A DNA stretch of 64,000 nt from Paenibacillus prosopidis (GCF_003337375.1 NZ_QPJD01000011.1:176662-240661); one strand, 5' to 3'. Counted from the stretch's first letter, positions 34,018 through 43,353 are shown. Translations and numbers: made by a program. The notes: generated by a model not told the origin, from the letters alone.

Positions 34018-36327
34018 TTACCCCTTCCACTCCTCCGGCAAAAGGCGCTGGTAATGCGGCTGCAAATACCGGTCGTCAATGAGCATCAGAGTACCCCGAT
34101 CGGTTTCCGAGCGAATTAACCGGCCGCCCGCCTGCAGCACCTTGTTCATGCCCGGGAATACATAAGCGTAATCATAACCGCTCTTGCCCTGTTCGTTAAA
34201 ATAATCCTTCAGCATGTTCCGCTCCACACCGAGCTGCGGCAAGCCTACCCCTACGACGATCACACCGATTAAACGGTCTCCCGCCAGGTCAACGCCTTCT
34301 GAGAACACGCCGCCCATAACGGCAAAGCCTATTAACGACTTCCCGCTTCCCGCCTGAAACGATTCCAAAAATCGATCCCGCTCCTCTTCAGGCATATCCG
34401 GCTTTTGCAGCAGAATCTCCACATCTGCCGCATCACCCGCAGACGTCCGCCACTCCATTAGCTCCATATACGTTTCATACACGGCATTCATGTAAGCATA
34501 CGAAGGAAAAAAGACGAAGTAATTGCCGGGCCGCTCGACCATTAACCGCTGAATCAGCTCCGAAATAGGCATTTTTGACGCGTCACGGTCATTGTACCTG
34601 GTCGAAAGCGGCTGTATGATAACGTCAAGCTGCTCTCTTGAAAATGGCGACGGCACCGAAAGCGTATAGTCATCTTCCCCCGCGCCCAGCATGTCCATAT
34701 AGTATGAAACGGGTGACAGCGTAGCTGAGAAATATATATGCGAACGGTAGCCTTTGCCCATCTGCTGCAGCAGCAGAGACGGATCGAGGCAGAACAGCTT
34801 CAGCCTAACATCATTCTTCGATAGCTCCGTATAGACGACATATCGCTCATCGAACAGCTTCGACGTGCGTGTGAAGGTTTGCGCGGCAAAATAAGTATCG
34901 AGCAGCAGCCCGCCGCCGCGCCCTCCAACGCCTGCGGAAAGCGCCTGTTCAGCTGCCGGAACGAATGCCTCGACCAAAGCAACCAGCTCCTCCGGCAGCT
35001 GGTTCTCGACTAAATGCGGCGCGCCGTCGCTCCTTTTGCGCAGAGCGATGAAATAATCGTTGATCGCTTTTGCCGTCCGGTAGCCTTCGGCATGCACGCC
35101 CTTCAGCTCCCGCTGCAGCGCTAAGAACGGAGCCTTCGTCAGCTCCGCCGAGAACATCTCTCGAGCGCGGTCGACGAGATTATGCGCCTCGTCCACGAGC
35201 AGCGCCGTCTTCTTTTTCATCTCCGCGTACTGCCGCTTAAACGATATGCGCGGATCAAAAATATAATTATAATCGCAAATAACCGCATCGGCCGCATAGG
35301 CGATATCAAGCGAAAATTCGAACGGACACACCTGATGCTTCCGGGCATATGCTTCAATGACCGGCCGTGTCATTACCGTTTCATTTTCGAGCAAATCAAG
35401 CACCGCTCCATTTATCCGGTCATAATAGCCATCCGCATACGGACAATGCTCCTTATCGCAGCGCACTTCCTCCTGGAAGCAAATTTTCTCCTTGGCGGTA
35501 ATCGTTACCGCATGAAGATGCAGCCCCTTCGACTTCATGAGCAGCAGCGCATCCTCGGCCGCCGCTCTCGTAGTCGTTCGCGCCGTCAAATAATAAAACC
35601 GCTGCAGCATGCCCGCACCCATAGCTTTGATGCTCGGATAGGTTGTCGAAATCGTTTTGCCGATGCCGGTCGGCGCTTTCGCAAACAGACGGACGCCTTC
35701 CTCAATCGACTTGTACACAGCACCTGCCAGCTTCCGCTGCCCCGCCCGGTAAGCTTCGAATGGAAAGTCCAGCGTCTGTATGCTTTCGTTTCTAGCCCGT
35801 TCATGTCTGCGCCGCTGCCGGGCGTAAGGCGCATATCGCGCCACTACCTCATAGACATACTGCTCAAGCTCGTCGAATCCGACCTCCCGCACAAACCGCC
35901 GCTCTTGCTCCGTCTCCGTCTGTACATAGGTAAGCTGCACGCGCATGGAAGATTGCTCATGCTCTTTGGCATACATATAAGCGTAGAACAGAGCCTGCGC
36001 CCAGTGCACGGGATATCCGTCGCCGCTAATTTGTTCAAGGTCGCCGCCAGTCGACTTAATCTCGTCTATAGTCATGACAGGCCCGGTTGCGAGCAGCCCG
36101 TCGCAGCGTCCGTCCACGACAAAAAGCAGATCATCCAGCGCGATGTCTGCCCGCACATAAACTTCCTTCTGATCCTGTTCGCCATACGTCCGCTGCACCC
36201 TTTGATGCGCTTTCGTTCCCTCGTGCATCGTTTCGACCGTATTTAATCTAACGTCGATGCTGCCGCTTAGAAACACATATTCGACTAAGTGTCTCACCGA
36301 AATCGTAACCGTATCATTGGTTAACAT
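34018..36327 (-). CDS. DinG/Rad3-type DNA helicase with N-terminal nuclease-like domain
   Basis: About 769 residues from ATG 36327. The N-terminal 150 residues look like a PD-(D/E)XK domain (MTIDEIKSTGGDL). The helicase core has Walker A APTGIGKTIST, a four-cysteine 4Fe-4S region (ICFQEEVRCDKEHCPYADGYY and VCPFEF), DEAH box LLVDEAHNL, and C-terminal motifs GVFSEGVDLAGDRL and QAGGRLIRSE. A superfamily 2 XPD-like 5'-3' helicase for DNA repair. A LexA box sits 27 bases upstream, so it is likely SOS-induced. The Crp-like gene starts just past its stop. Confidence 0.85.
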   Translation of the reverse strand: MLTNDTVTISVRHLVEYVFLSGSIDVRLNTVETMHEGTKAHQRVQRTYGEQDQKEVYVRADIALDDLLFVVDGRCDGLLATGPVMTIDEIKSTGGDLEQISGDGYPVHWAQALFYAYMYAKEHEQSSMRVQLTYVQTETEQERRFVREVGFDELEQYVYEVVARYAPYARQRRRHERARNESIQTLDFPFEAYRAGQRKLAGAVYKSIEEGVRLFAKAPTGIGKTISTTYPSIKAMGAGMLQRFYYLTARTTTRAAAEDALLLMKSKGLHLHAVTITAKEKICFQEEVRCDKEHCPYADGYYDRINGAVLDLLENETVMTRPVIEAYARKHQVCPFEFSLDIAYAADAVICDYNYIFDPRISFKRQYAEMKKKTALLVDEAHNLVDRAREMFSAELTKAPFLALQRELKGVHAEGYRTAKAINDYFIALRKRSDGAPHLVENQLPEELVALVEAFVPAAEQALSAGVGGRGGGLLLDTYFAAQTFTRTSKLFDERYVVYTELSKNDVRLKLFCLDPSLLLQQMGKGYRSHIYFSATLSPVSYYMDMLGAGEDDYTLSVPSPFSREQLDVIIQPLSTRYNDRDASKMPISELIQRLMVERPGNYFVFFPSYAYMNAVYETYMELMEWRTSAGDAADVEILLQKPDMPEEERDRFLESFQAGSGKSLIGFAVMGGVFSEGVDLAGDRLIGVIVVGVGLPQLGVERNMLKDYFNEQGKSGYDYAYVFPGMNKVLQAGGRLIRSETDRGTLMLIDDRYLQPHYQRLLPEEWKG

Positions 36328-36353
36328 AACGTATTGTCTACCGCTCCCATGAA

Positions 36354-36375
36354 GAACATTTGTTCTTCTATTGTA
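36354..36375 (-). promoter_or_regulatory. LexA (SOS) box and extended -10 of helicase gene
   Basis: GAACATTTGTTC (36354-36365), read as GAACAAATGTTC on the minus strand, matches the Firmicute LexA/DinR consensus GAAC-N4-GTTC. TG-n-TACAAT (-10 at 36370-36375) lies just upstream, so the box covers the start site. Confidence 0.7.
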
Positions 36376-36487
36376 ACATAAGCGTAAACGGATGGCGCGG
36401 TCCTTTGATAGCAAGTTCAAATTTATCATGAGATATATAGGGAAATCATCCAGCTAATTGCTCCGTTTTAATCAAATCTTACTCCAT

Positions 36488-36623
36488 ATAAAAGGAAAAC
36501 CTCCGGCTAATCGAATCCGATTCGCTCAAAAAATAAGAAAACCGGCGAATTAGAAGGAGCTTTTCCATTTAGATGAATCTCTCATGTTATCGAAGACATC
36601 TTAACGGGAGGATTTCCTTTTAT
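36488..36623. repeat. Inverted-repeat element of 136 bp
   Basis: Arms ATAAAAGGAAAACCTCC (36488-36504) and GGAGGATTTCCTTTTAT (36607-36623) pair with one mismatch. The interior has CGAATCCGATTCG and a weaker CTAATCG/CGAATTAG pair. Size and layout resemble a small non-autonomous element, but no clear target duplication is visible. It occupies most of the 360-base gap between the helicase gene and the next one. Confidence 0.45.
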
Positions 36624-36689
36624 TCATTAAAGCATAAGGCGTCACAGGAGGCAGCGCTCCTATTCCTATAGAATCAGGTCCGGAATCCG

Positions 36690-37094
36690 TTATACGAGAT
36701 CAATATTCTCCGCTTCTTCCGTCTCTTCCTCTGGATGCTTGCCTACCCCGTTCAACAAATCAGTGCCGTGAAACTCATCTGCAGGCGATGCGGGATCGAC
36801 CGGGCTGTCCTTCGCAATGGCATCCGCATCCGGCACTGCTGCCAATTCCTCCGAAATCTCCTCCGCCGAATCCACCTCTGTATCCGCCACTATTCCGGCA
36901 TCTATTGCTTCAGGTATATGAGACTCAGTCACATCCCCATACGGATAACGCTCTAACAACTGCTCCGATGCGTCTCGTACCGCGCCTTCCTGTCCTTCAT
37001 CTGCAAACAAACCGAATGCCGGATCGATATCCTTCTCCGTCACCAAGCTTTTATGCTCGTGCTCATGTCCGTTATTTTTATGATCTATTGTCAT
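36690..37094 (-). CDS. Acidic low-complexity protein
   Basis: 134 residues from ATG 37094, 8 bases after GAGGGAGG. Strongly acidic (EEISEEL, HPEEETEEAENIDLV) with a His-containing N-terminus (KNNGHEHEHKS). No membrane segment, signal or known domain. Probably a disordered cytosolic protein specific to the lineage. The good ribosome site supports translation. Function not recognised. Confidence 0.6.
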   Translation of the reverse strand: MTIDHKNNGHEHEHKSLVTEKDIDPAFGLFADEGQEGAVRDASEQLLERYPYGDVTESHIPEAIDAGIVADTEVDSAEEISEELAAVPDADAIAKDSPVDPASPADEFHGTDLLNGVGKHPEEETEEAENIDLV

Positions 37095-37223
37095 ATTCAT
37101 TGCCTCCCTCACTGGTATCTAGCATATAGTACCCTGCTATTACGTTGTTCTAACCAAATTAGTATGTGAGGGATACACCATTTTCATCCAAAAAAAGTAC
37201 CAGGCAGCCGGTAAACGTCCGAT

Positions 37224-37302
37224 CACCGCGCGCAGCTCCCAGCGCGCGGTGTGGCGTTGCATGACGGCGGTCGACAGCCATTGACCTTCCCGGTCAATGG
37301 CT
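37224..37302. repeat. Two GC-rich hairpins
   Basis: CACCGCGCGC/GCGCGCGGTG (37224-37251) and AGCCATTGACC/GGTCAATGGCT (37276-37302), each near perfect with short loops, about 57 bases past the phosphatase stop. No T-run follows, so they may stabilise the 3' end rather than terminate. Confidence 0.45.
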
Positions 37303-37358
37303 GCTTTATTCTTATCCACGATGATTTCCACTGAGCCCGCCTTGAACTACGAAAATCG

Positions 37359-38531
37359 CTATAAACAAGCTAAAATAGCAATTGTCGCATTATCTTGATA
37401 CAGTCTTTGCTGTGAGATAACGTGCTCCAATATAAATTCTGCCGCATGCTGCGGCGGTAAGCGGACTGCTTCCTCCAGCAGCTGCTCCGACAAATCGTCA
37501 TATAGACCATCACTGCATAATAAAACCCAATCGCCCGCCTGCAGAGTAAATGGCGCCCGATTGGCGTCAATCTCATCCAAAATGGGAATACCCAAGTAGC
37601 TCGTCAGCAAAGCCCGTTCCGGGTGCGTCTCTGCTTCCTCTCTGGTCATTTGTCCGGCTTTAACCCGCTCGTGAAGCCGGTTGGCATACACATGATCCCG
37701 AGTTAATTGAATAAGTACGCCGCCCCTGTATAAATAGATTCGGCTATCCCCCGCAGATATCCAGTAAAGCCGCCCCTCCTGAATAACAGCAGCAATGAGG
37801 GTCGTGCCGACGCTCCATTCCAGCTCATGCCGTTTCGCTAGCCCATACACCTCTTCGTTTGCCTTATGCAGCGCCCGCTCAAGCGCCACGGGAACGGGCT
37901 CTTCAGCCGTTTTGCCCGTATATTCGTTTAGCATCGCTTGAACGGCAAGCTGGCTCGCTTCCCTGCCCATCGCGAGACCGCCCATCCCATCGGCGAGCAC
38001 AGCGAGAATGCCATAACGTCTAACAGCCGCAGGATCGTCCAAGGCAGAGAAGCTGAAGGAATCCTGCTGCTCCTCCCGGGCTCCGATATGCTGCGCATTT
38101 CCCGGAATGACCTCCGTCCAGTTGAGCAGTCCCTCCTTCACCTCCGCCTCCCCGCTGATTCCAGCCTGCAGATCTTCCATTCGTGTTACAGGATAATCCA
38201 GTGGTGCTATGATCGGTGTAATCGTCATAAAAGGCTCAGTTATAGCTGCTCCGCCAGGCGCAGGTGCAGGCGCGGCCAGCGTTGCACGCTCAGGAACGTC
38301 CACTTTCTCTTTACCTGAACGTCCGCGGCCCGTCAGCTGCCCTGCGATAAGGATGACCGCTAACACCACCCCGAATCCAACCGTGCTCCACAACAGTATC
38401 GTTTCAATAAAGTTCCTTTGCTGCTCCGACACTTCGTTACCCGAACGAGGAATAAATTCCCAACCAACAAATGCTGCTACAAGCAGCAAAAAGACAATCG
38501 ACAGCCCATAATAAACCCATTTCTTAACCAT
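37359..38531 (-). CDS. Membrane-anchored PP2C-type serine/threonine phosphatase
   Basis: 390 residues from ATG 38531 after AGGAGGGT. Two N-terminal membrane helices (VYYGLSIVFLLLVAAFVGW and TILLWSTVGFGVVLAVILIA) and a Pro/Ala linker precede a PP2C domain. Metal Asp residues lie in REEQQDSFSF, LAVLADGMGGLAMG, LLCSDGLYDDL and YQDNATIAIL. It would dephosphorylate Ser/Thr-phosphorylated proteins at the membrane. No kinase gene is adjacent, unlike the prpC-prkC arrangement, so this is a second-type phosphatase. Confidence 0.88.
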   Translation of the reverse strand: MVKKWVYYGLSIVFLLLVAAFVGWEFIPRSGNEVSEQQRNFIETILLWSTVGFGVVLAVILIAGQLTGRGRSGKEKVDVPERATLAAPAPAPGGAAITEPFMTITPIIAPLDYPVTRMEDLQAGISGEAEVKEGLLNWTEVIPGNAQHIGAREEQQDSFSFSALDDPAAVRRYGILAVLADGMGGLAMGREASQLAVQAMLNEYTGKTAEEPVPVALERALHKANEEVYGLAKRHELEWSVGTTLIAAVIQEGRLYWISAGDSRIYLYRGGVLIQLTRDHVYANRLHERVKAGQMTREEAETHPERALLTSYLGIPILDEIDANRAPFTLQAGDWVLLCSDGLYDDLSEQLLEEAVRLPPQHAAEFILEHVISQQRLYQDNATIAILACL

Positions 38532-38589
38532 GTGACCCTCCTGCCGGTCCGATCTTATATCCACGCTAAAATAACAACAGCATGAGTGC

Positions 38590-38690
38590 CGCTAAACCTA
38601 AGCCAATAATCGATGTGATGACACACCCCTTTGCCTTGCCCGGCAACACCGATGCCAATTAAAAAAATGAATACTTACTGACTCACCCTT
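38590..38690 (-). pseudogene. Possible decayed small membrane protein
   Basis: Minus-strand frames FIFLIGIGVAGQGKG and CVITSIIGLGLAALMLLLF join if one G of a GGGG tract is dropped. No start codon is visible in the first frame. Nothing else is seen in the gap up to the terminator at 38948. Confidence 0.2.
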
Positions 38691-38947
38691 TCCGTTTGTT
38701 CCTATTTGGTTGCTCATCACCCGATGCTGGCGAATACAATAATCCTTATTTATAGGACCTTCGTTTTATTCCAGCCGCGTGCCGCCTAGACAAAACTCGA
38801 CCTCTTACGTGTAACGATGTTGGATAAGCTCATTTGGGGACTTATAGGTGAAAGCAGGAATAAGTGGTGTGACATTAAAGGGTCTGGTTGCGGTTACGGA
38901 GGGTTTGCGAGGGCTGAGTAAATGCCATTGGCTAAATCATATAAGAA

Positions 38948-38984
38948 GGGCCTGCAGCGCAATTACTTATTGCACCGCAGGCCC
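38948..38984 (-). terminator. Terminator after GH2 gene
   Basis: GGGCCTGC/GCAGGCCC with additional inner pairing (GCAA/TTGC). The minus-strand tail is CTTCTTATAT, downstream of the gene ending at 39001. Confidence 0.6.
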
Positions 38985-39000
38985 TACATAACCTTACTCG

Positions 39001-40701
39001 CTATTTTCCTTCACCTTGTCGAAAATACTGCTTTACCGTTTCATAGGCCAGCTTAGGCCGGCGGTAACGGTCAACAATTCCTTTGCTGTTCTGCGTACCT
39101 GCTCTGGTCAGCAGCCAGCCGGTCCCTTCCGTCACGCGGCAATCGCAAAACTGCCAGATAAACATGCCGGATATGAACGGCCGCTTCGTATAGGCGTCGA
39201 GATTGCGCTCTATGATATCGGCTTGCCGCTCCTCTGTTCCCTTCACGCGATTCGGGTCGCGCAGGCCGTAATAGCCGTCGCCGCCGAATTCGCTCATAAT
39301 CATCGGCTTGCCGAGACCGCCGAGCTCGTCGGCCCATTTTCTCGCTTGATCGCTCAGCTCGCCCGGATCCTCATCGCCGTACCACAGCGGGTACAGATTA
39401 AACGAGACGATGTCTGCCAGATCGAAGCAAAGCTCCTTCTCGCGATGATGGCTGGCGAATGACAGCGGCCTTGACCGGTCCATGCTGCGAATTTGCTCCA
39501 GCTGCTTCCGGTACATGACCCGGCCCTCCGGCGTATCGCTGGCGCATTCGTTCAGAATAGCCCAAATAATAATGCTCGGGTGGTTAAAATGGCTCTCGAC
39601 CATCTCACGGTTGCAATCCTCGCACTGACGCTCAAAGTTTGGATTTTGCATCTGCTCTAAGCTGAGGCCACGTGCGTGATTCTCCTCCCACACGAAGATA
39701 CCGCGCTCGTCGCACAGATCGAGGAACCGCTCATCATTCGGGTAATGGCTGGTCCGGACCGCGTTTGCACCCGCTTCAAGCATGAGCTCGATATCATGAA
39801 CCATGAGCTGGTACGGGAACGATGCGCCGACGATCGGATGATCCTCGTGCCGGTTGAAGCCCTTCAGCACAACATCTTCGCCGTTCACTTGAATGCGGTT
39901 ATTCAACGTCGTCACGGTGCGGAAGCCTACCCGCTCGGTCAAATCATCCAGCGGATCCGCATAACCTTCCGCGTACAATTGAACGTCTAGCAAATACAAA
40001 TGCGGATCCGTATTCGACCAGGCGTTTATGTCGGTAAATGTACGACTGACGGTAATCGCCTTTACTTGACCCGCCTCTACCTGCTCCCCGGCAGTGGTGA
40101 ACGCTTCATTAGCCAGTTGTCCCTGAAGCGTTACAGTCTTTGGCTCCATTCCAATATTTCTCACATAGACCGTAATATCCGCCTGCCAATCGCCTGACGG
40201 CCTGGATGGCGTAAACGCAATCCTTTCAATAAACAGCTCCGGCACATATTCAACCGATACCGGACGGATAATGCCTCCGTATGTATAATAATCATTCGGC
40301 ACATGCAGCGCGGAAGCTTCACTAAAGCTGTTGTCTACTTCTACAACGAGCTCATGCTTGCCCTGCGGTACATCTTTTACGATAGCGGTAAAAGGCGTAT
40401 AAGCGTTATAATGGTGGGCAATTTTTTCTCCATTGAAATAAACATCAGCCGTATGGCTCACACCCTGAAAGTTGAAGCGCAGCGAGGTTTGCTTTTCAAT
40501 GACCATCGTTTTGCGAAATACGCCTTTCCCCTGGTAGGTAGAGAAACGGGGATGCATCTCCCAACAACCCGGAACCGGCATTACATATTGATATTCGCCT
40601 TCGTACGGGACTGCCGTGTCCCCGTTGATCGGCTGGAACTGCCACTCGCCCTCTAACGATTGGGTTTTGCGCACCTTATGGGTGTGAAATAAACGAAGCA
40701 T
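39001..40701 (-). CDS. Glycoside hydrolase family 2, beta-glucuronidase-like
   Basis: 566 residues from ATG 40701 after GGGAGGGG. Layout: sugar-binding jelly roll (1-170), immunoglobulin-like domain, TIM barrel (from about 265). The acid/base Glu is in IIWAILNECAS and the nucleophile in PMIMSEFGGDG. RTSHYPNDERFLDLCDERG and WQFCDCRV are conserved GH2 blocks. The size and NxK-lacking C-terminus leave open beta-glucuronidase or another beta-glycosidase such as galactosidase. No signal peptide, so cytoplasmic. Stand-alone gene. Confidence 0.85.
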   Translation of the reverse strand: MLRLFHTHKVRKTQSLEGEWQFQPINGDTAVPYEGEYQYVMPVPGCWEMHPRFSTYQGKGVFRKTMVIEKQTSLRFNFQGVSHTADVYFNGEKIAHHYNAYTPFTAIVKDVPQGKHELVVEVDNSFSEASALHVPNDYYTYGGIIRPVSVEYVPELFIERIAFTPSRPSGDWQADITVYVRNIGMEPKTVTLQGQLANEAFTTAGEQVEAGQVKAITVSRTFTDINAWSNTDPHLYLLDVQLYAEGYADPLDDLTERVGFRTVTTLNNRIQVNGEDVVLKGFNRHEDHPIVGASFPYQLMVHDIELMLEAGANAVRTSHYPNDERFLDLCDERGIFVWEENHARGLSLEQMQNPNFERQCEDCNREMVESHFNHPSIIIWAILNECASDTPEGRVMYRKQLEQIRSMDRSRPLSFASHHREKELCFDLADIVSFNLYPLWYGDEDPGELSDQARKWADELGGLGKPMIMSEFGGDGYYGLRDPNRVKGTEERQADIIERNLDAYTKRPFISGMFIWQFCDCRVTEGTGWLLTRAGTQNSKGIVDRYRRPKLAYETVKQYFRQGEGK

Positions 40702-40849
40702 GTAGAACCCCTCCCTTGGGATGAATATTCCCATCTATTGTAACGCTCCCGCATCGGCTCGTCCAATGATGCGCCGTAGCTTTCCAGGATGGAATCTGTT
40801 ATTTTAAATACGAAACTTTCCATCCGCAATTCCGCAAAGGAGACTGACC

Positions 40850-42070
40850 ATGCGCCATTTTGTTTTAAGCCCGGGCTTCCATAATGATACGAATGCCGCG
40901 AAGCAGCTGCTTCAGCATTACATAGAATCTGGTCATTCCGACCTTCTGACCGAGGAAATGATACTCGGTATCGGAGGAGGAATCGGCTACGGCTACTTTA
41001 CTTTTTACTACGAGAAGGAAGACTTCACTAATTTTCACTTAGGCACGCGGGCGGGATGGGAAGACAGCGCCGGTTTTATATCCGGTATCTTTCGCTCGCT
41101 CGGCATACCGCTCGAACAGAAGCAAACGAAGAACAAGGATGCCGCGCTCAAACTCATCTCCAACTATTCAGAGCAGGGCAGACCTTCTATTATACCGGTA
41201 CACCATGGCATTTTTGAAAATTGCAGTCTGCAAGAGAACGGGTATCCAATCTACTGTATCGTCTATGGCCTCGAGCGGGAAACAGGAACGGCGAAGCTCG
41301 CGTTTCGTTATAGCGACGGCATAACCATCTCCATTGAGCAATTAATGGAAGGAAGAAGCCGCTTATCAACCGCAAAGCTCGTGAATCAGGCTTTATTCAT
41401 CCCAGATGCGAGTTATGAGGAAGCTGCTAAAGTGACTATGGAAACCATTATTGCCGCTTCCAAGCAAGGTATAGAACGCTGTCTCGCGCATGCGCACAGC
41501 ACACGAATGGCCAACTTTGGCATCAGTGCGCTCTACAAGTGGGAGACTCGGCTTACCGCGGGAGACAAGCAAAGCTGGATCCGTTTATTTGAAGCTCCTA
41601 AGCACTGGTCAAAGGCGCTCTATTCCACCGTGCGTCACATCGTGCACAATACGGACGGAAGCGCGTTCCGCCCGGCTTATGCCGCCTTCTTGAATCAAGT
41701 AGGGACGCTGATTGATGAGCCTTTATTAAATGAGTGCGGTGAGCGGTTCGAAAAGACCGGCGCGCTTTGGCGCCAGCTTGCCGACCTCGCTTTACCCGAT
41801 GAGGCAGATGCGGCCAAAGCGTTAAAGGCGCTTATCATCGACACGGAGCAGCTCATTCGCAACGGCGGCATGCAGCATGCCGATTATGTGCAGCGGCTCG
41901 ATGGGATGAGCAAACAGAGGAAAGAGATGGAACAAGCAGCCGACTGGAAGACGGAGCAAAAGAAGGAGCATTTTATGGCAATGAGCCGGATTGTCGGACA
42001 AATCGCAGCGCAAGAGAAAGAGGCGCTAGACGTCCTGCAAGCGGCGCTCCAATCCGCCAGATGGGCGTAA
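40850..42070 (+). CDS. BtrH-N/DUF4872-type protein without the usual Cys
   Basis: 406 residues. The N-terminal half has the BtrH fold markers LLTEEMILGIGGGIGYGYF, and residues from about 200 match the helical DUF4872 part. BtrH-family acyltransferases carry a Cys in the GxHCxT-type segment at the N-terminus. Here the segment reads PGFHNDTNAAKQ, so the nucleophile is missing. It may bind rather than catalyse, or be a divergent enzyme. It starts ATG 40850 after AGGAG and is alone between terminators. No biosynthetic cluster is nearby. Confidence 0.65.
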   Translation: MRHFVLSPGFHNDTNAAKQLLQHYIESGHSDLLTEEMILGIGGGIGYGYFTFYYEKEDFTNFHLGTRAGWEDSAGFISGIFRSLGIPLEQKQTKNKDAALKLISNYSEQGRPSIIPVHHGIFENCSLQENGYPIYCIVYGLERETGTAKLAFRYSDGITISIEQLMEGRSRLSTAKLVNQALFIPDASYEEAAKVTMETIIAASKQGIERCLAHAHSTRMANFGISALYKWETRLTAGDKQSWIRLFEAPKHWSKALYSTVRHIVHNTDGSAFRPAYAAFLNQVGTLIDEPLLNECGERFEKTGALWRQLADLALPDEADAAKALKALIIDTEQLIRNGGMQHADYVQRLDGMSKQRKEMEQAADWKTEQKKEHFMAMSRIVGQIAAQEKEALDVLQAALQSARWA

Positions 42071-42100
42071 CCCGCTGGTGCTGTCCTTGACGGCAAAAAA

Positions 42101-42150
42101 AAGCCGAGATCTATGCGAACGGCGTGGGCCATTCGTACGAATCTCGGCTT
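42101..42150. terminator. Bidirectional terminator
   Basis: Stem AAGCCGAGAT/ATCTCGGCTT with partly paired interior, preceded by A8 on the plus strand (U-run for the minus-strand gene at 42170). Confidence 0.7.
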
Positions 42151-42169
42151 GTCTCTGCGTGAAGGCCGC

Positions 42170-42400
42170 CTACATAATCGGCGTGCCTTTCTTTAGCGTC
42201 TTCAAGTCGCCGTTGGAGTTGGTGAGAATTGGCAGCATTTTCTCGCCGCTGACCATCGGAGCGTTGCACATTAAACAGGTCGGAACGTGATCAAAAGCAA
42301 AATTGTCGCGCATCCAACTGTTGCACCCATCCGTCTCGCATGTCCATACCTTCGTGTTTTCTTCCGGAATTTCTTCTAACGGTTTTTTACGATTGTACAT
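42170..42400 (-). CDS. ydjO: YdjO-family cold-inducible small protein
   Basis: 76 residues from ATG 42400 (6 bases after AAGGGGG; an earlier ATG at 42406 has no spacing). VWTCETDGCNSWMRDNF and PTCLMCNAPM give a four-Cys zinc-ribbon-like arrangement typical of YdjO. Family function is unknown; the B. subtilis member is reported as cold-inducible. Ends in the terminator at 42101-42150. Confidence 0.85.
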   Translation of the reverse strand: MYNRKKPLEEIPEENTKVWTCETDGCNSWMRDNFAFDHVPTCLMCNAPMVSGEKMLPILTNSNGDLKTLKKGTPIM

Positions 42401-42564
42401 GGTCATCCCCCTTCGCGTAAAAAAGGAAAAACTGCCTCAAACACATAGGTAAGTGGCAGTTATCGTTTATGATAAGCAGTGATATGTGGCGCTTGCTGCA
42501 AGCTTGCAATTGCTTCTATCGTACCATATTATGTCCATAAAAGGCAAATACCATGTGATGGAAT

Positions 42565-43038
42565 TTATTTATTTAACAGATCCCCGCAGTAGCAGGCAAA
42601 CAGCTGCTCCACCGGCTTAAAATAAAGATGCCCGTCCTCCCAAGGCTGAAAATGCAGGTCCATTCGGGAATCGCTCCAATTCGAAGGCGCAACCCGGCCC
42701 ACCCGCCGCTCGACTTCTCCTTTACGCAGCCAGTGATCGTAGCCTGCCGGTTCGTTGAAATGAAACACATCCATCATCGGAATCCATTTCCGTTTGTCCG
42801 GCTGGCCCGGCCACTCTTCCAGATAGGGCGCCATATCCGGCACCAGCTCCTCCGGTCCGATCATGCGGTGCACGCATTCACAATAAATAAACACGTTGCG
42901 TTTCCACATGAAGCATCCCGCAGTCATAATTTCACCCTGCCGGATGAGCTGAAGTACCGCAGCTTCCTGTTTGGCGGCTGCCGCCCCTTCCGCCTCGAGA
43001 CCCTCTCGCAGCTGCGCCCGCGCAATTAATCTAAACAT
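42565..43038 (-). CDS. Hypothetical protein, possible dimeric alpha/beta-barrel
   Basis: 157 residues. A central stretch (CFMWKRNVFIYCECVHR, YLEEWPGQPDKRKWIPMMDVFH) recalls the ferredoxin-like fold of L-rhamnose mutarotase-type proteins, but sequence similarity is too weak to assign an activity. No signal peptide or membrane segment. It starts at ATG 43038 with a modest ribosome site and is flanked by unrelated small genes. Function not recognised. Confidence 0.55.
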   Translation of the reverse strand: MFRLIARAQLREGLEAEGAAAAKQEAAVLQLIRQGEIMTAGCFMWKRNVFIYCECVHRMIGPEELVPDMAPYLEEWPGQPDKRKWIPMMDVFHFNEPAGYDHWLRKGEVERRVGRVAPSNWSDSRMDLHFQPWEDGHLYFKPVEQLFACYCGDLLNK

Positions 43039-43162
43039 GGCTTACCACACTCCGCTCGTTAAGTCGTTCTGCCTATTTTAACAAAAATATATCGAATACG
43101 CCTGATTTTTCATTTTTTCGGATATTCTAATTAAGGAAGCACAGCGGAAGGAGGATGAGGAT

Positions 43163-43294
43163 ATGGAGAGCACCAAGCAGTTTGTCGATAAGGTACACGA
43201 TACGCAGCGTAAAGCGGAACGGAATAAACGGCGCAGAGGTAATGGCGACCCACAAGAAAGAATGGCCAACAAACAGCACAGTACGAACAAATAA
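43163..43294 (+). CDS. Small DUF4023 protein
   Basis: 43 residues, very basic: STKQFVDKVHDTQRKAERNK and QERMANKQH match the DUF4023 pattern of tiny Bacillales proteins of unknown function. GGAGG ends 8 bases before the ATG. A strong terminator follows at 43305-43353, which supports a separate transcript. Confidence 0.75.
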   Translation: MESTKQFVDKVHDTQRKAERNKRRRGNGDPQERMANKQHSTNK

Positions 43295-43304
43295 GAGAAT
43301 ACGG

Positions 43305-43353
43305 CGGCTGTCCCGCAAGCAGCTGCGGCTGATAGCGGGTCAGCCGTTTTCTT
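43305..43353 (+). terminator. Terminator after DUF4023 gene
   Basis: CGGCTGTCCCGC pairs with GCGGGTCAGCCG (one mismatch) and ends TTTTCTTTT. Confidence 0.8.

Noticed and set aside
35182..36246. 354-codon plus-strand ORF opposite the helicase gene
   Set aside because: It is antisense to a helicase with all expected motifs. Its product is basic, low in motifs and has no ribosome site.
37140..37331. 63-codon minus-strand ORF after the phosphatase gene
   Set aside because: Weak ribosome site, and most of it is made of two GC-rich hairpins. No family likeness.
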